A DNA stretch of 35,658 bases from Chloroflexota bacterium. GTDB lineage: Bacteria > Chloroflexota > Dehalococcoidia > Lucifugimonadales > UBA3495. The position numbers were made by a program, and so were the translations under genes. The stretch is taken from positions 1 through 35,658 of the forward strand of contig JADFFS010000018.1 in the NCBI GenBank assembly GCA_022568195.1, given 5' to 3'. Of this stretch, positions 1-6,558 are shown piece by piece. Position 1 is the first letter of the stretch, and each line of letters starts with the position of its first letter. Below the pieces are notes generated by a model, which ran no database searches, was not told where the DNA came from, and worked only from the letters and a program-made list of their open reading frames with translations.

Positions 1-644
1 CCCCCGAAGCCATGAAGCAAGCTCGGGCCGCTGCGGACCAGTCCGGCAGCCGGCTAATGGTCCACGTAAGCGGCACACCCATACCACTGCCCCAAGTACT
101 GGAGTACCTGGGCCCGGGAGACATCGTCACCCACGCTTTCAACGGCGACCACGAGTCCATACTGGACCGGAACGGCAAGGTGCGCCCGGAAGTGCGGGCC
201 GCCGCCGAGCGGGGCGTGATCATGGATCTAGCCCACGCCGGCATCCACTGCGACTTCGAGGTGGCCAAGGCTGCCCTGCAACAGGAGCTTCCCCCGGACA
301 CCATCAGCACAGACCTGCACGTTCCGCCCCCAGGCCGCACCGTCTATCTGATGAATGACCTGATCAGCCAGTTCCACGCCATGGGGCTACCATTGAAGGA
401 TGCGGTGGCGGCCGCCACCAGCCGCCCGGCCGAGGTACTGGGCCTGCAAGACTCGCTGGGTTCCTTGGCGCCCGGAATGTCCGGAGACGCGGCGGTCTAC
501 GACCTGCGGGAGGGGCGGTTCGTTTGGCACGACTCGGCGGCGAACAAGGTAGAGGGTAAGGTCCGCTTGGACACCTTTCTAACCGTTAGAGCCGGGGAAG
601 TGGCGTGGAAGGAAGGGCGCCTGACTCAAATGGGCCAGTGTTGA
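1..644 (+). CDS. Amidohydrolase/deacetylase-family metallohydrolase, 5'-truncated by the window edge
   Basis: The reading frame is open from the window edge to the TGA at 642-644, so this is the C-terminal part (about 214 residues) of a larger protein. It resembles TIM-barrel amidohydrolases of the dihydroorotase-like deacetylase group. Visible metal-site signatures are HAFNGD, DLAHAGIH and STDLH, the last supplying the usual late Asp. The closing segment (GMSGDAAVYDL, then a short beta-rich tail ending near GEVAWKEGRL) is the standard second half of the beta-sandwich domain of this superfamily. The substrate cannot be told from the fragment. The internal ATG at 12 is not the true start. The family is confident; the specific reaction is not. 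Confidence 0.8.
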   Translation, partial: PEAMKQARAAADQSGSRLMVHVSGTPIPLPQVLEYLGPGDIVTHAFNGDHESILDRNGKVRPEVRAAAERGVIMDLAHAGIHCDFEVAKAALQQELPPDTISTDLHVPPPGRTVYLMNDLISQFHAMGLPLKDAVAAATSRPAEVLGLQDSLGSLAPGMSGDAAVYDLREGRFVWHDSAANKVEGKVRLDTFLTVRAGEVAWKEGRLTQMGQC

Positions 645-812
645 CCGGTCGGCGTCACCGTTATGAAGGACGTGGACTGCCGTCTGTAAAGGCGCTACTC
701 CAGGCTCCAGTGGGTAGTGTTTCAGGTAGGAAGATCCCATCCTGCCGCTAACCGGTTTATAGCCGTCCAGCCAGGCCTTGTAAATAGGATATTACGCTGT
801 CAAACTAGACTT

Positions 813-1700
813 ATGCGAGTCGGCGAATTCGAAATCAATGAGCCGGTACCGGAGTTGAAGGACCCTCACGTTCTGGCGGTTCTCAGGCCATGGATAGACG
901 TTGGCAATGTGGGTACTCTGAGCCTGGAGCGGATAGAGCGCCACTACCAGGCCGAGGAGCTGGGCCGCCTGGCCCGGCCAGGCCGGTTTTACGACTTTAC
1001 CCGGTACCGTCCGCGGTCGTACATCGAGGAAGGGCGCCGAGGGCTGTCAATCCCCAGCACGGTTATCCGCTACGTTATCCGGGAGGATAGCCCGGACCTG
1101 GTTTTCGCCCACTTGCTGGAGCCCCACAATTATGGAGAAGACTACACCGAGTCCATGGTTGAGCTTCTCAAGTTCTTGGGGGCGAAGCGGTACATGCTCC
1201 TGGGTGCTATGTACGACATGGTGCCGCACACACGGCCGCTCCTGGTGTCCGGCGGGGCCAACCAGCCCCAAGCGGAAGAGGAATACCGTCTGGTGGGAGC
1301 GCGGCCCAGCAACTACGAGGGGCCGACCACCATCACCTACCTCATATCGCAACAGGCGGAAGCGCTGGGCATAGAAACCAGGACCTTCGTGGTACACCTG
1401 CCCCAGTACTTTCAGGTGGACGAGGACTTCACCGGCGCAGCCCGATTGATGGAAGTCTTGTGCAGCCTCTACGACCTGCCCGAGAGCCTCAAGCAGCCCG
1501 AGAGGGGTCGAGAGCAGTACAAAGCCCTAGAAAACATCGTAAACGATGCCTCGGGGGTATCTTCCTTGCTCCAACGCTTGGAGGAAAGATACGATCGGGA
1601 GCAAAACGAGGAGACCGGCGAACTGACCAAGCTGTCTCCCAACATCGAAGAGTTCTTACGGACCCTGGACGAGGGATTCGACTCCCCGCAACAGCGCTGA
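813..1700 (+). CDS. PAC2-family protein (proteasome-assembly-chaperone-like)
   Basis: 295 aa from ATG 813. The frame is open upstream to 717, but the extra 32 residues look non-coding and the conserved part begins just after ATG 813 (MRVGEFEINEPVPEL). The PAC2 pattern is visible: 'HVLAVLRPWIDVGNVG' near the N-terminus, 'DLVFAHLLEPHNYGEDYTES' in the middle, 'GAKRYMLLGAMYDMVPHTRP' and a later 'YEGPTTITYLISQQAEALGI' segment. PAC2 proteins are ATP-grasp-unrelated alpha/beta proteins found in actinobacteria, archaea and Chloroflexi. The eukaryotic relatives chaperone proteasome assembly, while the bacterial role is unknown. The C-terminal 80 residues are acidic and probably helical (RLEERYDREQNEETGEL). 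No proteasome genes lie in this window. Confidence 0.75.
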   Translation: MRVGEFEINEPVPELKDPHVLAVLRPWIDVGNVGTLSLERIERHYQAEELGRLARPGRFYDFTRYRPRSYIEEGRRGLSIPSTVIRYVIREDSPDLVFAHLLEPHNYGEDYTESMVELLKFLGAKRYMLLGAMYDMVPHTRPLLVSGGANQPQAEEEYRLVGARPSNYEGPTTITYLISQQAEALGIETRTFVVHLPQYFQVDEDFTGAARLMEVLCSLYDLPESLKQPERGREQYKALENIVNDASGVSSLLQRLEERYDREQNEETGELTKLSPNIEEFLRTLDEGFDSPQQR

Positions 1701-1751
1701 ATACCATCGCATCGGGCGCCCACCCTCTTTTGACTACCAGGCCTGCATCCC

Positions 1752-1780
1752 GTGACTGCGGCTGCCCAAAACAGGATAAT
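1752..1780 (+). promoter_or_regulatory. Possible sigma70-type promoter for the M20 peptidase
   Basis: GTGACT (1752-1757), a 17-nt spacer and GATAAT (1775-1780) match the housekeeping consensus at 4/6 and 5/6 positions. Predicted transcription would begin near 1787, leaving a leader of about 65 nt before the GTG start at 1852. There is no experimental support and the match is moderate. Confidence 0.4.
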
Positions 1781-1851
1781 TGGGACGGACCGCCGGGACC
1801 GGGACGGAGGTCCACCACAATCAAGCCTTGGACTGGATAGGAGATTCCCCA

Positions 1852-3207
1852 GTGTCGGTTTCCCCGGCCAGTAACAGCGCCAGCGTGCCGCCACCACCGG
1901 TAGAACTGCTGCAACGCCTCATTCGCTTCGACACCACCAACCCCCCGGGGAACGAACGGGAGTGCGTCGCTTACATAAAAGGTTTGTTGGACCAGGCCGG
2001 CTGTGATTCCACCATCGTGGGGCGTGACGCAAACCGGCCCAACCTCATCGCCCGGCTTAAAGGACAAGGTACGTCGCCGCCCCTGCTACTCTTTGGTCAT
2101 ATCGACGTGGTGACCACCGCGAATCAAGCCTGGCAATACCCGCCCTTTCAAGGGGAATTGGTGGACGGCTACGTATGGGGGCGAGGAGCCCTGGACATGA
2201 AAGGCGGCATTGTCATGATGCTGCTGGCCTTCCTGCGAGCCAAAGCCGAAGGGGTCACCTTGCCCGGCGACGTGGTGCTGGCCGTGGTCAGCGACGAGGA
2301 GGCTGGAGGGGACTACGGCGCTTCCTACCTGGTGGACCAGCACAGCGAGTTGTTCCACGGTATCCGGTATGCCATTGGCGAGTTTGGAGGATTCAGCTAC
2401 AACATCGGCCGGCGCAGGTTTTACCCCATAATGGTGGCCGAAAAACAGGTTTGCCAGCTTCGGGCCACGGTAAGGGGTACCGGCGGCCACGCTGCACTGG
2501 CCGGGAATGGCGGCGCAATGTCCCGGCTAGCCCGGCTTTTGAACCGGTTGGAGGACTGCCGGTTACCGGTACACGTTACCCCGGTTACCAGGCAAATGAT
2601 TCGCGCCATCAGCTCCAAGCTGCCCCCACCCGCGTCCTGGGCTATGAGACTGGTCCTCAACCCCGGTTTGACCAATCTAGGTTTGAAGCTGATGGGTGAC
2701 AAAGGCCTCCAGTTCCGGCCTTTGTTCCACAACACGGTCAACGCTACCATCGTGCGCGGCGGCGAGAAGATCAACGTGACCCCCAGCGAGATATCTGTGG
2801 ACCTAGACGCCAGGTTGCTGCCGGGTTTTTGCCCGGAGGATGTTCTAGCTGAACTCCGTGGCATCCTCGGCAAACAGGGCGAAGAGGTGGAGCTGGAGAT
2901 AGTGCGCCACGATCCCGGCGCCGGCGAGCCGGACATGGGCCTGTTCGACCGGCTTGCGGGCATTTTGCGGCGGGCCGACCCTCAGGGGACGCCGGTACCC
3001 ATGCTGCTGCCCGGGGCCACCGACGCACGGTACTTTGCCAAGCTGGGCATCCAAACCTACGGGTTTACACCCATGCGATTGCCGCCGGGATTCAATTTCA
3101 TGCAGACTATACATGGCCCCGATGAACGCCTGCCGGTGGAGGCCCTGGACTTTGGAACCGACGCCATCTACCAACTGCTCCGCGCATCCCCATCTGGGGT
3201 CTCTTGA
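1852..3207 (+). CDS. M20/M28-family zinc peptidase (ArgE/DapE-type deacylase)
   Basis: 451 aa from GTG 1852, chosen because AGGAG at 1839-1843 sits 8 nt upstream; the frame itself runs back to 1780 without a ribosome site. The M20 signatures are complete: FGHIDVV (metal His and Asp at about residues 83-85), GRGALDMKGG (bridging Asp), SDEEAGG (catalytic and metal Glu), a lid domain beginning at 'KQVCQLRATVRGTGGHAA', and 'LLPGATDARYF' followed by 'TIHGPDERLPVEAL' carrying the last metal His. Such enzymes hydrolyse N-acyl amino acids, succinyl-diaminopimelate or dipeptides; the sequence alone does not fix the substrate. It stands alone on this strand between the PAC2 gene and infC. Confidence 0.88.
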   Translation: MSVSPASNSASVPPPPVELLQRLIRFDTTNPPGNERECVAYIKGLLDQAGCDSTIVGRDANRPNLIARLKGQGTSPPLLLFGHIDVVTTANQAWQYPPFQGELVDGYVWGRGALDMKGGIVMMLLAFLRAKAEGVTLPGDVVLAVVSDEEAGGDYGASYLVDQHSELFHGIRYAIGEFGGFSYNIGRRRFYPIMVAEKQVCQLRATVRGTGGHAALAGNGGAMSRLARLLNRLEDCRLPVHVTPVTRQMIRAISSKLPPPASWAMRLVLNPGLTNLGLKLMGDKGLQFRPLFHNTVNATIVRGGEKINVTPSEISVDLDARLLPGFCPEDVLAELRGILGKQGEEVELEIVRHDPGAGEPDMGLFDRLAGILRRADPQGTPVPMLLPGATDARYFAKLGIQTYGFTPMRLPPGFNFMQTIHGPDERLPVEALDFGTDAIYQLLRASPSGVS

Positions 3208-3297
3208 AAGTAAATCCAGCGCAGGGCACGCCCCATGGAGTACGTCACATGACGAAAAGTTCCACATTGAACAGATTTTCTTCCGAAATAACGTAGA

Positions 3298-3326
3298 TTG
3301 ACGCGCCCATGGCCCTGTGGTAGAGT
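3298..3326 (+). promoter_or_regulatory. Promoter of the infC-rpmI-rplT operon
   Basis: TTGACG (3298-3303), a 17-nt spacer and TAGAGT (3321-3326) give a good housekeeping-type promoter, with start predicted near 3333. The leader of about 48 nt holds a small potential stem, TAGATT (3337-3342) with AATCTA (3359-3364), directly before the Shine-Dalgarno sequence. In many bacteria L20 or IF3 controls this operon through the leader; whether this stem does so is unknown. Confidence 0.65.
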
Positions 3327-3366
3327 GAATCGAGCCTAGATTGCTGAATTTTTTGACGAATCTAAC

Positions 3367-3383
3367 GGAGGTGGTAGAGTATA
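3367..3383 (+). promoter_or_regulatory. infC ribosome-binding site with AUA start codon
   Basis: GGAGGTGG at 3367-3374 lies 9 nt (counted from GGAGG) before ATA at 3381-3383. An in-frame TAG at 3375-3377 closes the frame immediately upstream. No ATG, GTG or TTG occurs in frame until TTG 3456, which lies 25 codons into sequence conserved in all IF3 proteins. AUA is therefore the best-supported start. Confidence 0.8.
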
Positions 3384-3962
3384 GCTAGGCAATATCGGGT
3401 AAACGAGCGGATCACTTCCCCTCAAGTACGAGTTATCGCCGAGGATGGGAGCCAGTTGGGCGTGATGGCAGTGGGTCAAGCCATGGAACTTGCCCGCGAT
3501 TCCGATGTAGATCTGGTAGAGGTGGCCCCCAACTCCGATCCTCCCGTGTGTCGCCTGCTAGACTACGGAAAACTGCGCTACCTGACCGCGAAGAAGGACA
3601 GAGAGTCCAAGAAGGGTCAGAAAAACACGGACATGCGAGAAGTTAGGTTTCGGCCTAACATAGGATCCCACGACCTGGAATCCAAAACCCGGAAAGTCCG
3701 GGAGTTGATTGGCGACGGGGCCAAGGTCAAGCTGACGGTGCGTTTCCGCGGCCGTGAAGCCGCGCACCAGCAACTTGGGCTATCTGTGCTGAAACGGGTG
3801 GCCGATGACCTCAAAGATGAGGTGCGGCTGGAAAAACCCCCAGCTATGGAAGGCCGGGCCCTCTCCATGATTCTGCTCCCCAACCCCGTGCAGAGCAAAC
3901 CTGCCGAGAAGACCGAGAAGGCCGAACAGAAGGTGGAAGATCTAGCCGATGCCAAAACTTAA
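3381..3962 (+). CDS. infC: Translation initiation factor IF-3
   Basis: 193 aa. IF3 binds the 30S subunit, keeps it apart from 50S and checks the start codon and initiator tRNA. The N-domain opens with RQYRVNERITSPQVRVI and EDGSQLGVM, both textbook IF3. The linker and C-domain follow with MREVRFRPNIGSHDLESKTRKV, KVKLTVRFRGREAAHQQLG and a C-terminal MILLPNP. The C-terminus adds a Lys/Glu-rich tail of about 20 residues. The start codon is AUA (see the ribosome-site entry), in line with the known use of rare AUU/AUC/AUA starts that let IF3 limit its own synthesis. The gene overlaps rpmI by 14 nt. Confidence 0.97.
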   Translation: MARQYRVNERITSPQVRVIAEDGSQLGVMAVGQAMELARDSDVDLVEVAPNSDPPVCRLLDYGKLRYLTAKKDRESKKGQKNTDMREVRFRPNIGSHDLESKTRKVRELIGDGAKVKLTVRFRGREAAHQQLGLSVLKRVADDLKDEVRLEKPPAMEGRALSMILLPNPVQSKPAEKTEKAEQKVEDLADAKT

Positions 3963-4146
3963 GACCCATAAGGGCGCCCGCGCCCGTATCCACGTAACCG
4001 GAACCGGCAAGTTGATGCGGATGAAGAGAATGAGCAGCCACCTGCGCCGCAAGAAGCCAACCAAAGTTACTCGTAAGTACGCCGACAAGCTGATGGTTGA
4101 CGCCAGCGATGTTCGCCGCCTCAACCGGTTGCTCCCGTACGCTTAA
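3949..4146 (+). CDS. rpmI: 50S ribosomal protein L35
   Basis: 65 aa, normal L35 length. It begins MPKLKTHKGARARIHVTGTG, followed by the basic core RMSSHLRRKKPTKVTRKYADK. It is a small, highly basic protein of the large subunit. The ATG lies inside the end of infC (14-nt overlap) with GGAAGA at 3935-3940 as the likely ribosome site, so its translation is probably coupled to infC. The infC-rpmI-rplT order is one of the most conserved ribosomal operons in bacteria. Confidence 0.96.
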   Translation: MPKLKTHKGARARIHVTGTGKLMRMKRMSSHLRRKKPTKVTRKYADKLMVDASDVRRLNRLLPYA

Positions 4147-4176
4147 ACCCACTACATTTATCTTCGGAGACTTACC

Positions 4177-4536
4177 TTGTCCAGAGTTAAACGGGGCGTT
4201 ACTAAACATGCGCGCCACAAGAAGGTCATGCTGGCCGCACGCGGATTCCATGCTTCATCCCACCGCAACTATAAATGGGCTAAGGAAGCCCTGCTCCATG
4301 CTTGGTCCTACTCCTACCGCCACCGGCGAGAGAGGAAGGGAGACTTCCGCCGTTTGTGGATCATCCGCATCGGCGCTGCTTGCAGGCAATCAGGGACCAC
4401 CTACAGCCGGTTCATGCACGGCCTGAAACTGGCCGGAGTGGAGTTGGACCGGAAAATATTGGCTGACTTGGCGGTACGTGACCAAACGGCCTTCGAAAAG
4501 CTGCTAGAGATTTCCGCTGAGCAAACCGCCGCCTAA
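4177..4536 (+). CDS. rplT: 50S ribosomal protein L20
   Basis: 119 aa, the usual length. The start is TTG 4177, with CGGAGA at 4165-4170 six nt upstream, placing the initiator directly before the conserved [16 protein letters not shown]. The long basic N-terminal helix ([38 protein letters not shown]) and the globular part (SYSRF-like '[19 protein letters not shown]', LADLAVRD) are intact. L20 is essential for early 50S assembly and in several bacteria represses this operon. It is the last gene before the palindrome at 4557-4597. Confidence 0.96.
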   Translation: MSRVKRGVTKHARHKKVMLAARGFHASSHRNYKWAKEALLHAWSYSYRHRRERKGDFRRLWIIRIGAACRQSGTTYSRFMHGLKLAGVELDRKILADLAVRDQTAFEKLLEISAEQTAA

Positions 4537-4556
4537 TCTTTCCCAGACCTTGAGAG

Positions 4557-4597
4557 CAATTAGAAGGGGTGTGGCAATGCCACACCCCTTCTAATTG
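4557..4597. terminator. Near-perfect 41-nt palindrome, probable bidirectional terminator
   Basis: Twenty-base arms (4557-4576 and 4578-4597) are exact reverse complements around a single A at 4577. Transcribed from either strand this gives a very stable hairpin, with a realistic loop of 3-5 nt. It lies 20 nt after the rplT stop and about 130 nt past the end of the convergent gene at 4725. There is no run of T after the stem on the plus strand, so classical intrinsic termination is not complete; RNA end protection is another possible role. Confidence 0.7.
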
Positions 4598-4724
4598 GGA
4601 CCTAAGTCAGCCGGTCCTTTCAGATTTCGGCCGCAAATAACTGCGCGTGACAGTGTACTGGAAAGTCTGGATGGTGCTGAGCTCATCCAAGAAGCACCAG
4701 AGGCTTTCAAGCCGGCGCCCTAGG

Positions 4725-5177
4725 CTAGGCGACGACCCGAGCGAACCCGTAGAAGTCGTCTCCTTCCATGATTCGCCGCAGTCCTTCTTCGGTGATGTTG
4801 ATTGGCCGTATGGGCGTGGACCAACGCTCTGTAAGCTCATAATGCAGGTCGGTGAGCGACGTGGGCTGGTTGCGGCGAGCCAGAAGGGTACGGAACACTA
4901 TCTCCTGGATGCCCATGGATGTCCGAATAAACCCCTCATCCTTGGCGCTATATTTGGCGATCTCATCCACCAGCTGTCTAGGATTGGTTAACTCCTGAAT
5001 CGGCTTGGACAGGGATGGGCAAGATGGCCCCCTCCGCTCGGCTACCAATACGATGGCGGACCGATTAAGCTCGGCTAACCGGTCAAAGCTAATACGATAA
5101 AAGAGGGGCTCTTCGGGCTGGGACTCCTCTTCTGATTGCTCGGATTCTTCTGGGTCTTGTGGTTCGGCGCTGGTCAT
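4725..5177 (-). CDS. Hypothetical acidic protein coupled to moeA
   Basis: 150 aa, family not recognised. The first 25 residues are very acidic (EESEQSEEESQPEEP). The rest looks like a compact alpha/beta domain with 'YRISFDRLAELNRSAIVLVAERR', a helix-rich middle, and 'TDLHYELTERWSTPIRPINITEEGLRRIMEGDDFYGFARVV'. There is no signal peptide, membrane segment or Cys cluster. The ATG overlaps the moeA stop as ATGA (5174-5177), so translation is almost certainly coupled and the protein is expressed with the molybdenum-cofactor gene. The operon also carries pheS and pheT, so context does not settle its job. Confidence 0.75.
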   Translation of the reverse strand: MTSAEPQDPEESEQSEEESQPEEPLFYRISFDRLAELNRSAIVLVAERRGPSCPSLSKPIQELTNPRQLVDEIAKYSAKDEGFIRTSMGIQEIVFRTLLARRNQPTSLTDLHYELTERWSTPIRPINITEEGLRRIMEGDDFYGFARVVA

Positions 5178-6514
5178 AGATCAACCTCTTCGTTCCAGTT
5201 CAACATTATAATCTGGACTTTTTCCCCGGCTTCTTTACTGGGCAGGTCCTCCGGACAGATGGCGAGAGCGTTGGCGCGGGACATTGAAGTGAGGATATTA
5301 GAACCCTGGGGGCCCGTGGGGTTGGCGTAGTAGGTTCCGTCCTTTTTGGTGACTTCTACCCTGGCGTAAACCCGGCGGCCGTCGCCATTGTAGATCGGTC
5401 CTGTCAGGATTCCTTCCACCATGGGCCTGGCCAACCGTACCTTGCCCAACATAGTGTAAATGGCGGGACGGGCAAACATCTCGAAGGCTACCATGGCGCT
5501 CACCGGGTTGCCCGGCAGACCCAACAAGGGTATCGGCCGGCCGCCATCCTGGCGAAGATGGCCGAAGGCCAAGGGTTTGGCCGGCCGCATTCTCACCGAC
5601 CAGAAGTTTATGTTGCCCCGTTCCGTCAGCACGTCCTTGACAATATCGTAGTCACCCTTGGAAACACCGGCCGAGGTAACCACCAAGTCGGACCCGGCGG
5701 TCTCCGACAGCTTGCGGTGCAGGTCTTCTAGATTGTCCCGGGCGATGCCCAGGATGCGGGGCACACCGCCGCAGGCGGCCACCGAGGCGGCTACGGTAAA
5801 GCTGTTGCTGTCGAATATCTTTCCCTCTTCCAAGGGCTGGTCGGCCGGCACCAGCTCGTCTCCCGTGGCCAGTATCGCTACCACCGGGCGGCGGATGACT
5901 CTAGCTTTGGACAGCCCCAGCGAAGCCATGACACCGATTTCCGCGACTCGCACGACGGTCCCCGATTCCAAAACCCGCTCACCTTTCTTGACGTCCTCCC
6001 CCGAGGGACGCACGTGGAACCCTCGGGCCAGGCTGGAGTGGACCTCCACCTGATCCAGGGGGCGCCCCGACTGGCGCCGTGCTACCTCGTCCGTCTCCTC
6101 GAAGGGGACCACGGTATCGGCCCCATCGGGGATGGGAGCGCCGGTCATGATGCGGATGGCGGTCCCTGGGGCCACAGTCTGCGATGACACCTGACCCGCC
6201 GCCACCAGCCCGATCACGCTCAAGGTTTTGGGAGCCTCGGCCGAGGCTCCTTTGATGTCGTCGCTACGGACAGCGTACCCGTCCATGGCCGAATTGGCCA
6301 GGGGAGGCAGGTCCAGCGGCGAGTCGATGTCCTGGGCCAGTACCTGTCCCAGGGTGTCCAGTATGGGCGTCTCAACCCCCTCCAGCGGGGCGAAGGCGGC
6401 CATCACCCTCTCGTAAGCCTCCTCCACGCTGAACATATCCTCGTGCACATGCCCGTGGCCCCCTCCGGAGTCATCGTGGTGGGCGTGGCTGTCCTGGTGG
6501 CTATGGCCCGGCAT
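5174..6514 (-). CDS. moeA: Molybdopterin molybdenumtransferase MoeA with His-rich N-terminus
   Basis: 446 aa. MoeA inserts molybdate into adenylylated molybdopterin, the last common step of molybdenum-cofactor synthesis. Recognisable parts are 'PLANSAMDGYAVRSDDI', 'RIMTGAPIPDGADTVVPFEE', 'VAILATGDELVPADQPL', 'SAGVSKGDYDIVKDVL', 'RMRPAKPLAFG' and 'LLGLPGNPVSAMVAFE'. An unusual leader precedes the normal start region FSVEEAYERV: eight His occur in the first 24 residues (4, 6, 10, 12, 13, 20, 22, 24). The first ATG is supported by ACGGAGGG five nt upstream, while the internal Met27 has no properly spaced ribosome site, so the His-rich stretch should be translated. No other Mo-cofactor gene is in the window. 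Confidence 0.95.
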   Translation of the reverse strand: MPGHSHQDSHAHHDDSGGGHGHVHEDMFSVEEAYERVMAAFAPLEGVETPILDTLGQVLAQDIDSPLDLPPLANSAMDGYAVRSDDIKGASAEAPKTLSVIGLVAAGQVSSQTVAPGTAIRIMTGAPIPDGADTVVPFEETDEVARRQSGRPLDQVEVHSSLARGFHVRPSGEDVKKGERVLESGTVVRVAEIGVMASLGLSKARVIRRPVVAILATGDELVPADQPLEEGKIFDSNSFTVAASVAACGGVPRILGIARDNLEDLHRKLSETAGSDLVVTSAGVSKGDYDIVKDVLTERGNINFWSVRMRPAKPLAFGHLRQDGGRPIPLLGLPGNPVSAMVAFEMFARPAIYTMLGKVRLARPMVEGILTGPIYNGDGRRVYARVEVTKKDGTYYANPTGPQGSNILTSMSRANALAICPEDLPSKEAGEKVQIIMLNWNEEVDL

Positions 6515-6558
6515 TATTTCCCTCCGTTCCCATCAGCTTCTCTCATCAACCTCTATCA

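Noticed and set aside
3188-3199. CCCC/GGGG hairpin at the end of the M20 gene as terminator
   Set aside because: Only a 4-bp stem within the coding end and no T-run.
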